DNA of 64,000 nucleotides, taken from the NCBI GenBank assembly GCA_030848705.1, contig JAUIZM010000015.1, forward strand, positions 558,001 to 622,000, read 5' to 3'. Within the stretch, counting starts at the first letter, position 1; every line of letters starts with the position of its first letter. Source of the DNA: Heracleum sosnowskyi (lineage: Eukaryota; Streptophyta; Magnoliopsida; Apiales; Apiaceae). Position numbers and translations under genes: made by a program. Of the stretch, positions 24,752 through 36,410 are shown piece by piece. The notes under the pieces are model-generated. The model made no database searches. It was not told the DNA's origin and was given only the letters and a program-made list of their open reading frames with translations.

Positions 24752-25925
24752 CACTTCTGGTGCATACATATGAGTTTTATAAATAAAAACCCATGTGTCA
24801 TTTGTGAATATTTTTGGATATTGTTTTAGAGTATGTAGCATTACTCTTTATTTTAACATATTTCCGGCAAGAATTTATATTTAAAACACATTTATGTTAC
24901 ATGTAATATTGAGTATACGTTGTGTAATCACTAGAAAAAGGTCAGTTTCTTGAGGTGTGCCATACTGGGCACCCTATATGCTCATTTTTTTTCATGGATC
25001 AATCACGTGGCCTTGGACCCGTCTGAAGAATCTTACATGTGGAGACAACGATCCGATAGGGGACGTGTCATGGCAAGTTTGGCCAATGCATCGACCAGAA
25101 GGGTCATTTAGAATGCCATGTGAAGTTACATTTGAGGGTGAATTTTATTGTATGTATCCCTAGACAAGAAAATGCTTGCAATTTGCAACTGGAAAGTCAT
25201 CACACATGTGCATGTTTGTGGCTTTAAACTGATTTGTCACAGTTATTGATGATCAGTGGCAAGCATTGTGTCTGATTGAGTTAGACAACAGTTTGGTTCC
25301 ACCTAAGTACCTAATCAAGAATAATTGTTCATTTGATGTGGTTGTGCCACTCCTATCCTATCCATTATGTTTCCTTCATTTTGTCCAGTCTTTGATTTTT
25401 TGTGCAATGGATTCACACTGTTTTGTGAGATCCTTTGATAAACAGTTAGTAATGGTTATTATGTAACAGTGAAAATCTCGAATTGTATTGTATGCTGTGT
25501 GAGTTTGGATTATTTATCTTACATGAACTCGTATGATCTACTCTTTGAGGATCTCGAATAGTATTGTCTACGGTGTGAGTTGGGATTCTTGTGATCTATT
25601 CTTGAAACATGGAAAACGAACAAATGAAGAATAGTATTAAATTCAATTCTGTACCTCCGGATGATTGAATAACTTAAAGCGAGTAGCATTAATATGTGAA
25701 AGAGAAGCCGAATCAGAAGAACGATTTTCCGTATATATGCATAATTAAGAGTTATGACAAGCAATCTAGGACATGGATTATGAAGAAATGGATGACAAAT
25801 ATTCTTAAGAGGATAAATGAACAAAGAGACAAGTTAGTCTGACTGTTTGTCCTGGAACCCTTTGACATAGGGGGACCATAAGTGTTTTTCTGACCACATA
25901 TCTCATTGCCTGATATCTCCAGTTC
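24752..25925. other. Intergenic DNA with a 76-bp tandem duplication
   Basis: No gene recognised. CTCGAATTGTATTGTATG at 25477 recurs with changes at 25553 (CTCGAATAGTATTGTCTA), and the following TGTGAGTTKGGATT also repeats, showing a diverged duplication of period 76. The rest is unique AT-rich sequence. Confidence 0.5.
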
Positions 25926-25930
25926 TCTAT

Positions 25931-25939
25931 GTATATAAG
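25931..25939 (+). promoter_or_regulatory. TATA box of the DVL/RTFL-like gene
   Basis: GTATATAAG lies 123-131 bp upstream of the ATG at 26062, giving a predicted leader of about 95 nt. The motif is good, but no transcript evidence is available. Confidence 0.5.
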
Positions 25940-26061
25940 ACCCAAGCACCCTTTGCTCCTTGGTACCAAGTACTAGACAAGTAACACACTTTCTCACTAG
26001 AATTTTCACCAAAGTTGCAGTTCACTTCCTCAACTCTATATTTCTTCAATTGTTTGGAGTT

Positions 26062-26190
26062 ATGGCATCGAATTCGATCTCTGATGGATGCTCAAAGTTG
26101 AGGCGTTGTTCCAAACAGATTCGACAGCAAAGAGCAAGACTATACATCATATGGAGGTGCACGGTTCTTCTTTTGAACTGGCAAGATTAA
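26062..26190 (+). CDS. DVL/ROTUNDIFOLIA-like small polypeptide, 42 aa
   Basis: DVL/RTFL peptides are plant-specific, membrane-associated small proteins whose overexpression alters organ shape by limiting cell proliferation along an axis. The peptide ends RQQRARLYIIWRCTVLLLNW, matching the family's conserved C-terminal block (usually RLYIIRRCVVMLLCW-like), preceded by a short Ser/Arg/Lys-rich N-terminus as in the family. The ATG at 26062 is chosen because it gives a family-sized peptide; the frame is open upstream to 25960, but that extension is unlike the family. Deviations: Trp for the usual second Arg before Arg-Cys, and Asn for the late Cys. Single exon, free-standing, with a TATA box about 125 bp upstream. 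Confidence 0.8.
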   Translation: MASNSISDGCSKLRRCSKQIRQQRARLYIIWRCTVLLLNWQD

Positions 26191-26890
26191 CTTGAAGACC
26201 ATCAAATGGTTAGCTCTAAGGGGTACTAGTCCGTAGATGTTTGTAATATTAAAAGCTCATAATGCAGTTACTGGTCTGGTTTGTAGTTTGTACATTAAAT
26301 ATACTCGATATATGACAATTGACATGGAAGAGACATTTGACAATAGAAGGGTGTTGTGTAAGGGCTGCTTTAGCCTGAATTGTAGGTAGAGATTTGTAAA
26401 AGTGGGTGTTATACATATTAATTACACTCATATTGTGTTGGATATTTGACTTTAATTGATGCAGAAATGTAATTATGATCATTTTTATAATTCTCTTTTT
26501 ATTACCTGGCTATTCTACGATTAGTTGCTGATCAAAACCCTAATTCTCTTTTTATTACCTGGAGTATGAGGTTAGGAGAATATAGTTAAAGCATGTCACA
26601 TGCATATTCCTGTATATGCACACAACTTTCTTCTGATTCATGCATGGAAATACATGTATAATTTCTCTCTGCTTTCATATGCATACTAAATATTTGATAC
26701 GTAGCTGTCTGATTAAATTTTGACAGGTTGTAAAGCTTATATCTGTGTTCCCTGACTCCTTGTTAAGCAGTAATACGGAAACAGAGTTCTCAGTACATCT
26801 CAAATATTTATCTCAAATATAGGTATGTTCATGTTTATGTATCTTGCAGTCTTTAGCAAGTTGAAATTTAGTTAATAAATTTTTATATGA
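26191..26890. other. Intergenic, 3' side of the DVL/RTFL-like gene
   Basis: No coding or repeat structure recognised apart from a short repeated phrase (CTCTTTTTATTACCTGG at about 26492 and 26547). Confidence 0.45.
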
Positions 26891-27103
26891 TAAATTCTAG
26901 GTTTTATGAACTTTTAACCCTTAAAGTTTGACGATTTATACACATTAGGTCTAAAACTTTGAAATCGTACCTTTTAGCCCTTGAAGTACCTATTAAAGTT
27001 CAATTAACCCTTTTTTCTATTTTTCTTCCGATAATACCCCCACAAGGGCTAAGAGGTAATCTTTTTCATACTTCAAAGGCTAAAATGTATATATCATGCA
27101 GGG

Positions 27104-28054
27104 AAGAGACGGAGGGGCAAAGAGAATTACGAAGACGAACAAAGTGTGGATTAGTAATGAGAGATAAACAGTGCTTGGATACAGATTTGAAGTTAGTAAG
27201 TACCTCTAAGGGGATGTGCCTACTGAAGGGTATTAAATTATAATTTACAAGGAAACTTTGCCAATTAAATTGTGGGCAAGTTTGTAAAGGCTACAAAAAG
27301 TGGAAGTTTATAAAGGGTAGACGAAGAAAATTGTGATGGAGTGTGGGGCTACTGGTTCAACTGAACCCTCTGAGATCTAAAATTATATAACCTTAGCTTG
27401 TTAGTGCAATAAAATACTTCTGCAGACTTGTGTGGCCAAGCCACTGCAATTTTAGGATCTCCCTAGTACAACTTCCTGATATGGGAATGCGGGAGCCCTT
27501 ACCTAGTTCACATTCCAGAAATTATTTACTGAGCTGTTAAAAATGGAAAAGCACAATCTCTCTGTTCGATTAACTCGACAGAGAAAGCCAATGTTCTGTT
27601 TAATTAGACCAGTCATGGGAGCTGCAGGGGTGAAAATAGCCTGCAAGTTCAGTTGGTCACATACTTCTTTATGTCGCAGACCTTCAAAAAGTTTAATAAC
27701 ATATTTCTTATCAGCCAGTAGCAACTCGAGACAGACTAAACATGTATTCTAGCTCTTGCAATATATGAAAATTCTATTTTTTTTAGTTGGTCATGGTCAA
27801 AATCCCTACTGCAGCTTCTACCTATTTGTCCATTTAATATTGTTCTCATACCTATAATATCTTGTAGCCAAATTCTAAACAACTCCTCACTCTGAATTAT
27901 AATTACGGCCAGTGCACGAGGCTATACAGACTCTAATACAGACACACATTGGTCTCCTTTCCTTTGAAGCACCCTCCCCCCCCCCCCTCATATTTTTTTA
28001 GCTACATGTTTGTGAAGGTTTATCTGCCTCTTAAGTATTTATTGTTCATTTCAG
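27104..28054. other. Interior of the Pack-MULE, unassigned
   Basis: Possibly further captured host DNA. A 73-codon open stretch on the minus strand (27503-27724) has ordinary-looking composition, but I do not recognise it. A C/T-rich tract lies near 27970. Confidence 0.4.
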
Positions 28055-28394
28055 GTTTATGCTAGTTTATCACCCATAATTCATATCGCAAACATTGCAT
28101 CTTCCACAACGGAGTCTGTTGCAAATGTTATAGTATGTCTTTAAAATTCATCCTTATAACATATATAGAATGATCTGATGTCTAGTATATCATTTTAATT
28201 GTATCACTGGGTAATTTAAGAAGAAAGCTCATAATAGAAGCTCTTATGGACAGGAAATTCATGATGGTCTGGATTTGTCTGTTGGTAATGATAACGATTA
28301 TGGCCATCAGGCTTGTAACATATTCTCAGTAAAATTTTTAATTGATGGACGAGAGCTTATAGCCGCAAGTAGTGATGCTTCAATATATGTCTAA
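28055..28394 (+). pseudogene. Captured fragment of a LEC14B-like WD40-repeat gene
   Basis: Exon-like block 28055-28132 (26 codons; VYASLSPIIHIAN, then TTESVANV), a GTATGT...GACAG intron (28133-28253), and a second block from 28254 with EIHDGLDLSV and SVKF-DGRELIAASSDASIYV (about residues 30-45 of that block). These match successive WD40 stretches of the plant LEC14B/DCAF11-like family, which carries LVYASMSPIVHI-type and HDGLDF...FSVKFSTDGREL-type sequences. The frame ends in TAA at 28392, where the family normally continues. Retained intron and splice sites show capture at the DNA level. The donor copy is not in this window. Confidence 0.75.
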
Positions 28395-28770
28395 GGTGAC
28401 ATACCTTACTCTCTCTTTTTCCTAATCAGTATGTCTGAAGTCTTGATCTTTTTACTTAAACGTAAACCTCAATTTTTACAATTTACATCCACATCCATCG
28501 ATAAAGAGAGTATGTGGCATGTGAACCTTGTTCTATTAACATTTTCATTCGCATAAGACTCTACAAGGGCTAAGAGGTACTCTTTTTCATACTTCAAGGG
28601 CTAAAAGGTATATATCATGTAGGGGTATTATCGGAAGAAAAATAGAAAAAAGGGTTAATTGAACTTTATTGGGTACTTCAAGGGCTAAAATGTACGATTT
28701 CAAAGTTTAGGGCTGATGGGTATAAATCGTCAAATTTTAAGGGCTAAAAGGTCATAAAGCCTAAATTCTA

Positions 28771-29350
28771 TAAGATCACATGATCATAACTCATAAGCAA
28801 CACCAAATTTTAAACTAGTTCTTACGTTTTTTGATTTTCGACTAATCCTATGATTTTCATTAAACTTTGAATTATTGATGATCTTCATTTAGATCTGTCA
28901 ATTATCAAGATTGAAGAGGAGAGTTTATGTTTATAGTGTATAGAAACTATTTATTTGAGTTTTTATCATTAAAATACAAAAACTAAGAAAGTTGATACTT
29001 TGGTGTTTCAACAATTGTGAGATTAGTTTAAAGGAGCAGAACATTAGAAAGTTGATACTTTGGTATGAATGGGGTTAGGATTAGGCTTTTGCAGAGATCG
29101 CTTCACGAAAATCTGCCAATTGGAACAATCACTGCTGGTAAAGCTTTAAAACCTGTACTTGGTTTGTCAAAACTCAAAAGTTTAGCTTGTTGTTGTTAAC
29201 CAAACCGTTCATGTCATGCCTTGTTAAATTGCAAGAAGTAAGTCACTAAGCCAACTAAATATGTTAACTAATATGTACTGACATTTGGTTAATGATTTCT
29301 CTGTACCTGTAAACCTTATTAATACTTGAGCTGAACTTTTAATAATGATT
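28771..29350. other. Intergenic; short unrecognised open frame
   Basis: A 43-codon frame from about 29064 (starting MNGVRIRLLQRSLHENLPIG) has protein-like composition but no family match that I can name. Nothing else was seen before the composite retrotransposon begins. Confidence 0.35.
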
Positions 29351-29444
29351 GGATTGTTAGTTCTTATTTATGGAAAATAGTTAGTTAGTCGTGAAATAAT
29401 TAGGAAAGTGCTAGCCGTAGTTTGTTGTATATATCAGAGTAGTA

Positions 29445-29801
29445 TGTAACGAAGTTGACTATACCTGAGTTGACTTTGTTATAATTCGATAAGTTAATTT
29501 ATTTTAATAAATTGGAGAACGGTGTCATTTGGTTGAGCACAACTATGTCCCAATACGGGGTCGTTTGGTGAGAAAGGGGTAACCTATAGTAGAAGGACAC
29601 GTGGCAGAGAATAGGGAGATAAAAGCAAGAGAGAGGTGTGAGAAGAGCTTAGCTTGGATCATGTGTTTACTTTTATATTTTCCTTACTTTTCTTTGTAAT
29701 CGAACATTTCCTTTCAGTACTTTATCAATTCCAGTATTTCCTTTGATTTTGTTTAAGTTAATTTACTTTTTATTATCGTTGAATTGTACTGTTTGGTTAC
29801 A
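29445..29801 (+). repeat. Gypsy 5' LTR
   Basis: 357 bp. Bounded on the left by the duplicated TAGTA and on the right by AG plus the primer site at 29804. Confidence 0.92.
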
Positions 29802-29837
29802 AGTGGTATCAGAGCCATCAATCCTTTGCTTAGAACG

Positions 29838-31350
29838 ATGGCAGACGGAACACGAAGCAAAGTTGTGACGGTAGAGGAGAAGTTGGGAACTAATGAGTTG
29901 AAAATTAAGGAGGTCCATGAACTTCTGATTCAAAACAGAGATGGCGTTAATATGAGGTTTGGTACTGTGGACGCGAGATTGGAGAAGGTTGATCACAGTT
30001 TAGAGGAGATTCGCTTATTGTTGGTTGGATTACAGCCCCCAAAATCAGTGGGTGACTCGGTGTTAACTCAGATAGAAGGGGCGACTCATGGCGAGTTCAC
30101 TGATGTTGGATCTACAAATCATTCACAACCTCCACCGGGGTTTTCATCTGGTACTCCTAGAACTCTACCATTCTCTATGCCTTTTACATCTCCTCACACA
30201 TTTATTCCTACTAGCACATTCTCTACAAACCCTTTACACAATTAACATCTACTGGGCTTAGCAATATTGGGGGATCTCAAGCACCTCCATCTGTTACTTA
30301 AGCTTATAGTCCACCGTATTATACCACAAGCACTACCACACACCCACAATTCTCTACTACTAACTTACACCAATTGTACATTCCTCTGCCTACGAGTTTC
30401 CCATATATTACTCACCCTCCACCATACTCCCACCCGAGTCATAACCCACCGGTCACACCTACACCTCACCACAGATCTGAATTCTCCAATTTTAACCCCA
30501 TACCTAAACTCGAATTCCCTAAGTTTTACGGGATAGATCCCAAAGGGTGGATAATTCGTGCGGAACAATACTTTGAGTTTATACATATTGAAGAGACAAG
30601 GCGAACTAAACTAGCTGGGATGCACTTTGAGGGTCGGGCAAATGTGTGGTTTCTCTTTTATCAAGCAAGTAGGGGTAATGTGCCTTGGTGGGCATTTGTG
30701 ATTGATATCATTACTCGTTTTGAGAACCCGGAGAATCGTGATGTACAAGATCTATTCAACAAATTGAGACAAACGGGGTCAGTGGCTGATTATGAGGACC
30801 AATTTGAGGAGCTGCGAGCTATGGTTATGTCTAAAAACAGAGGGCTCAACGAAGAGTATTTTGTCTCTAGTTTCTTTAGTGGATTAAAGGACAACATCAA
30901 GGGCACAGTTAAAATGTTTCGTCCTCAAACCCTGAATGATGTGGTTTTCTTGGCTAAATAAGAGGAGGCAAAGGGACTTCACACCTCTACTTACAACTCT
31001 GGCAAACCCATGCCTAACAATATATCATCCGTCAAAAAGGATAATAGCCTGCCTACGGTTGTGAATCATGTGTCAAACTTCAAGTCCCCTCTCTACAAGG
31101 AGCACAAACGAGAAAAATCAACTCTCAGTAGCAAGGAAATCATGGAACGTAGAGCCAAAGGACTCTGTTTCCATTGTGATGAATCTTATCACCCTGGACA
31201 AGAATGCAAAGCCAAATTGTATTGTATACTGGGTGAGGAAGATGGGGACGATATTGATTCAAAAGAAGTTTTGGAGCCCAAAATGACAGAAGTACAACCC
31301 CTTGTGGCAGAAATCTCCCTTAATTCTCTTTCGGGGAGTAAGGCAATCAG
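29838..31350 (+). pseudogene. Ty3/gypsy gag, broken
   Basis: An ATG at 29838 opens a coiled-coil-like N-terminus (153 codons to a stop near 30243). The capsid-like domain follows in another frame (30374-30961; FPKFYGIDPKGWIIRAEQYF and VADYEDQFEELRAMV). Then comes a zinc knuckle CFHCDESYHPGQEC (about 31167-31208) after a further in-frame stop at 30959. The frame is cut at 31351 by the solo-LTR insertion. Several independent lesions show it is dead. Confidence 0.85.
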
Positions 31351-31351
31351 T

Positions 31352-32515
31352 TGTTGGAACATATAAATCATGGTGCTGCATTTTATGATATAAATTAAAG
31401 AGTTCAAAAAGAAGATTAACCTTAATCGCTACGGCGCAAACGATTCAATTCCATGTCTTCTACTGAATTCCATGATTCTCTTTGAGCGAAGTGTGACCTT
31501 TGATCTCCCAAAGTTTTCTCTCCTCAAAGCCTCGAAATTCCAAAGCCCTACCTGCGTGCGGCTGCCCCTAGGTCTCAATTTCGATTTCTGTTGTGTATTA
31601 TTTTTTTTAGCTTTAAGGAGAAAAAGAATATATATAGGCTTCAGTAGGGATCATGGACAATTAGGTCGGGCCTTCCAATGACATTTCGGGTCAAGCCCAA
31701 TGTCATTAAATATTAATTTAATCCACTAAAGAATTAATATTTGCACTACTGTTCCTAATACCGCAATTCTTTTATTATTTAATTCGGCTCCTATATTATT
31801 TGCTTATTAAATTCCCCACGTTTAATATATCGCATGTCCATTAATTAAATTAATCACTGACAATTAATTTAATTAATATCTTATTTATCCTCGATCATCC
31901 ACTCAACCTTATAATTATGTGAGAAATTAATCTGCCTGCAGGGCTTCACATAATTATCTTTATGAACTTTCAAGAAGACTTCATCAACCCGAATATTATC
32001 AGGACATGGATTCCTTCTGTAATTAATATCTCACTCTGCATGCAATGTCATTGCTCAATACATAATATTGTAATTAATAATTAATTACATCTTATATGAA
32101 TCAAAGCATGTGTATTGCATACAAGTGTCAATCACTACATTCGGATTAAGAACCTAAGCAATAATAATATCATAGAATATTAGTTCTTCTTAACTGTTAG
32201 AAATAAAGAACAATTCTAATATTTTGATCATGTTCAATATACACAAAGTATACAAGTATTATTCAATAGTCAAGATAAACTATTTCCAAATAATACTTCA
32301 GTCATTCCAGTGGGTTGTCTAATACCACTTAGACTATGAACCTTTATTATATTATACATAGACACTGATAATCTAATCTTCTGTTATCCTATTTGATACT
32401 AGATTATCTATAACATATAATAAACAGACAATGTAATAATATGCAATCAAGATTCTCAATAAAATGGAAAATGTTATATATACTTCAAACAAATAGTTCA
32501 GTATAAAACCCAATA
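31352..32515 (-). mobile_element. Solo LTR inside the gypsy element
   Basis: This 1164-bp block starts TGTTGGAACATATAA and ends CCCAATA. TCAGT is duplicated on both sides (31347-31351, 32516-32520). It splits the gypsy frame exactly between the end of gag and the protease. It has no coding sequence, primer site or second LTR, so it is best read as a solo LTR left by recombination. The promoter-like TATATATAGGC and the transcript-like region suggest minus orientation, which is uncertain. Confidence 0.75.
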
Positions 32516-32520
32516 TCAGT

Positions 32521-35500
32521 ACCATTCGACTTCAAGGCAAAATTAAGAATAGAGTAGTTCACATCCTTATTGACAGCGGCTCAACTCATAGCTTCATGGA
32601 CTCCAAATTACTCAAGCAACTAGGACTTAATATCGAGATCATCTCCTCACTGTCAGTTACAATAGCCGATGGGTCAACCACGGTGGTGGATACAACTTAC
32701 AAAAACCTCAACTACTCTATCCAAGGGCATCAGTTTAGTTCTGATCTTCGGCTCTATCCCTTGGGCAACTCTGATGTTATTTTGGGGGTCGACTGGCTAC
32801 AGCAGCACAACCCAATCACGTTTGATTTCAATGCCTTGAGTGTGACTATCAACAAAGGGGGAAGTCCTGTTTTATTAAAGGGTGAGAAGAGTGAAGGAAA
32901 TATTCTTGAAATATCTAGGAAGAAGCTACAAAAACTCTTTAAGTCAGCGAAAACCACCCCACACGGGTACATATGTATGATTCAGTCTCAGGAAGTGGGT
33001 CACAAGGCAGAGACTACTGAACTTACCAGAGAGCTCCAGTCATTGCTTACTGAATTTCAAAATGTCTTCCAAGAACCCACGGGGTTACCACCAACACGAC
33101 AACATGATCACCATATTCCTTTGTTGACAGGAAGTCAGGTAGTAAATCAGCGGAGTTATCGTATCCCCTTTGTTCAGAAAAATGAGATCGAGAGACAAAT
33201 ACAAGAAATGTTGAAGTCAGGTATTATTCGCCCAAGTACAAGCCCTTTTTCCTCTCCTATAATACTTGTTAAAAATAAAGATAACACTTGGCGTATGTGT
33301 GTGGATTATCGTAAGCTCAATGATATCACCGTTAAGAACAAGTATCCCATCCCCATAATTGACGAGTTATTGGATGAATTTCGAGGTGCTTGTTGGTTTA
33401 CCAAGCTAGATTTGTGATCTGGGTATCATCAAATTCGGGTAGAAAGTGAGGATATCCATAAAACCACATTTCAGACTCACCAAGGGTTATACGAGTTCTT
33501 AGGCATGCCATTTGGGCTAACAAATGCCCCGACTTCGTTTCAGTGTTTGATGAACGATGTCTTCCAAGAGCAATTGCGATAAAATGTCTTGGTTTTTTTT
33601 CGAAGACATTCTGGTGTACAGTCGTAGCTATGTCGATCATTTAACCCACCTGGCAGCAGTGCTATTAAAGATGCGACATCACCAATTATTTGCCAAGTTA
33701 AGTAAGTGTACTTTCGGGGAACAACTACTAGAGTACCTGGGTCACATTATTTATGCTATGGGTGTTGCTACGGACCCAAGTAAAATTGACGTTATGCAGA
33801 AATGGCCAACACCCACTACAGTGAAGCAATTACGCGGGTTTTTGGGCCTCACGGGCTACTATTGTCATTTTGTTAAGGATTATGGTGACATTTGTCGACC
33901 CCTTACATCTCTATTGAAGAAAGGAGCGTTTGTCTGGACCCAGCAGGCCGATGAAGCTTTTCAGAAACTTAAAGTAGCTATGGTCTCCACTCCCGTGTTG
34001 ACACTCCCAAACTACAATCTTCCTTTCATTATCGAGGCTGATGCGAGTGGAAATGGCATAGGGGTCGTACTAATGCAATATGGGCGACCAATAGCATACT
34101 ATAGCAAGGGTTTGACACCGAAACATCAAGCATATTCCACTTACGAGAAAGAACTGTTAGTAATTATGAAGGCCACATAAAAATGGCATGGTTATCTTCA
34201 AGGCCACCACTGCATTATTCGTACCGATCATCAAAGTCTCAAGTACTTACTTGAGCAAAGGCTGACCACATTATTACAACAAAAGTGGCTAACCAAACTA
34301 TTGGGGCTCGATTATGAAATAACATACAAAAAAGGTCACGAAAACACTGTTGCCGACACGTTGTCTAGGCTACCTGAGAGTGTACCAGTAGCAACTGTAC
34401 TTGCCATCAGTTCTATCCATCCTTGTTGGCTCTCAGATGTACTCGAAAGCTACACAGACGATAAAGACTCGCAAGATATAATCCAAGGCCTCACCTCTGG
34501 GTCAGTTTCTTTCAAGGACTACCAGTACCAAAACAGCATCATTAAGCTGCATAATAAAATCTATGTGGGTAGCACTGGGGTGTGAGGCAGAAAATCTTGG
34601 GGGAATTACATGATGGGCCGAGTGGGGGTCACTCTGGACAAGATGTGACACACAAAAGGGTGGTTCAATTTTTCCAGTGGCCAACAGTAAGAGCCGATGT
34701 CATCAAATATGTTCAGCTATGTGATGTGTGTCAACGCATTAAGACAGGTAACCAGTTCCCACAAGGGCTATTACAACCACTGTCCATCCCTGAACAAGTG
34801 TGGGAAGACATTTTGTTAGACTTCGTGGAAGGGTTACCGAGATCCAATGGTAAAGATTGCATAATGGTGGTAGTTGATAGGCTCTCTAAAGTGGGTCACT
34901 TCATAGCCCTCTCTCATCCTTTTACTACTACCACAATAGCTCAATTATTCTTGGATCACATCTTTAAGCTACATGGGTTGCCCAAATCGATGGTTTCAGA
35001 CAGAGATAAGGTGTTTGTGAGCTCTTTTTGGCAGGAGTTATTCAAAACTATGGGCACTCAGCTGCGTATGAGTACATCTTACCATCCACAAACGGATGGT
35101 CAGACAGAGAGAATTAATCGGTGTCTCGAGCAATACTTACGAGCTATGGTCAGCCAGCGCCCAAAGTAGTGGGCTAGTTGGTTGCCACTTGCGGAGTGGT
35201 GGTACAACACGAGTTACAACAGTGCTATATTGAGAAGCCCGTATGAAGCATTGTATGGGGTCAAACCTCGCCAAATCTGCATTCCTGCCTCACATCGTTC
35301 TCCTGTTGACACGGTAGAGGACTTCCAAATAAAAAGGGAGGTCATGAATCATATGTTTAAGGAAGCCATCACCACTGCCCAGAATAAGTATACTCACTAT
35401 GCAAATAAGAAGTGAACAGAGGCCACCTTTGAGGTGGGTGATTGGGTATACTTAAAATTGCAGCCATATAGGCAGCTTTCTGTCGCCATCCGGAAACACA

Positions 35501-35848
35501 TGAAGTTAGCCCATAAATTCTTCGGGCCGTATAAAATTCTTGAGAAGGTGGGGAAAGTGGCGTATAAATTGGTTCTACCTGCTGGGAGTCAAGTTCATCC
35601 AGTCTTCCAAATCAGCTTGCTCAAAAAAAATGGGCTCCAAATACACGGTCACTACTGCACTACCACGATTGGGTGAAGAGGGTCAGTTTGTGGTTTACCC
35701 GGCCAAACTGATCAATAGAAGGATGATTAAACGAGGAAATGTCGCAGTAATCCAATGGCTCATTTAGTGGTCTCATTCAATTCCGGAGGATGCAAGCTGG
35801 GAGGATGCTGAACAGATTCAAGGACAGTACCCTGATTTTAATCCATGA
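32521..35848 (+). pseudogene. Ty3/gypsy pol (protease-RT-RNase H-integrase-chromodomain-like), broken
   Basis: Protease ILIDSGSTHSFMD (near 32565) is followed by RT blocks RMCVDYRKLNDITVKNKYPI and QTHQGLYEFLGMPFGL. The catalytic box reads FFEDILVYS, with Glu for the first Asp, at about 33596-33622. RNase H (IEADASGNGIGVVL), the integrase HHCC finger (HDGPSGGHSG...CDVCQ), core residues in SDRDKVF and PQTDGQTERINRCLEQ, and a C-terminal tail ending near IPEDASWEDA follow. Stops or shifts occur near 33415, 33580, 34178, 34583, 35167, 35413, 35675 and 35765. No intact enzyme is possible. Confidence 0.9.
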
Positions 35849-35877
35849 GGACATGGATTGTTTGAAGAGGAGAGTAT

Positions 35878-36234
35878 TGTAACAGAGTTGACTATACCTT
35901 AGTTGACTTTGTTATAATTCGATAAGTTAATTTATTTTAATAAATTGGAGAACGGTGTCGTTTGGTTGAGCACAACTCTATCCCACTACGGGGTTGTTTG
36001 GTGAGAAAGGGGTAACCTATAGTAGAAGGACACGTTACAGAGAATAGGGAGATAAAAGCAAGAGAGAGGTGTGAGAAGAGCTTAGCTTGGATCATGTGTT
36101 TACTTTTGTATTTTCCTTACTTTTCTTTGTAATCAAACATTTCCTTTCAGTACTTTATCAATTTCAGTATTTCCTTTGATTTTGTTTGAGTTAATTTACT
36201 TTTTATTATCGTTGAATTGTACTGTTTGGTTACA
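35878..36234 (+). repeat. Gypsy 3' LTR
   Basis: 357 bp, the same length as the 5' LTR with about 14 substitutions and no indel that I could see. Confidence 0.92.
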
Positions 36235-36239
36235 TAGTA

Positions 36240-36410
36240 ACAACATTTCAAGAGTAACAACTTTTACATTCTTTCTCAAAAAACTCTCTATCTCTCTCTC
36301 TCCAAAAATCTCTCTGTAACAAAACCACAATGTGTATACTTACCGATTAAGCAATGAAGAAGATGATGTTTCATTAGATTTGATTGTTCTTTATTTCTCG
36401 AAAAGTAACA
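36240..36410 (+). repeat. Copia 5' LTR, right part
   Basis: Continues the LTR segment 29351-29444 across the gypsy insertion. It includes a CT-rich stretch and ends AAAAGTAACA directly before the Met-tRNA primer site. The matching 3' LTR part is 44877-44993. Confidence 0.85.

Larger units (their letters stand above)
26900..28761 (+). mobile_element. Mutator-like element carrying a host gene fragment (Pack-MULE type), 1862 bp
   Basis: Inverted arms of about 140 bp lie at 26900-27040 and 28622-28761 and begin GGTTTTATGAAC / GGCTTTATGACC. They share long identical blocks such as TTGACGATTTATAC and AAAGTTCAATTAACCC. TAAATTCTA flanks both sides (26891-26899, 28762-28770), a perfect 9-bp duplication typical of Mutator elements. 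Just inside each arm is a 62-bp block (27042-27103 and 28563-28624) present in direct, not inverted, orientation. No transposase. Two exons and an intron of a WD40 gene lie inside near the right end. Confidence 0.8.
29445..36234 (+). mobile_element. Ty3/gypsy chromovirus-type retrotransposon inserted in the copia 5' LTR
   Basis: The 357-bp LTRs (29445-29801 and 35878-36234) begin TGTAAC and end GGTTACA, and TAGTA is duplicated at 29440-29444 and 36235-36239. The Met-tRNA primer site TGGTATCAGAGCC is at 29804, and the purine tract GAAGAGGAGAG is at 35864-35874. The LTRs differ at about 14 positions by my count (about 4%), so this insertion is clearly older than the gag-only element at 16.5 kb. 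The domain order gag, protease, RT, RNase H, integrase, chromodomain-like tail marks the Ty3/gypsy chromovirus group. Confidence 0.93.

Noticed and set aside
27503..27724. Real gene on the minus strand inside the Pack-MULE
   Set aside because: Open and protein-like but unrecognised and without flanking splice support; left as unassigned interior.
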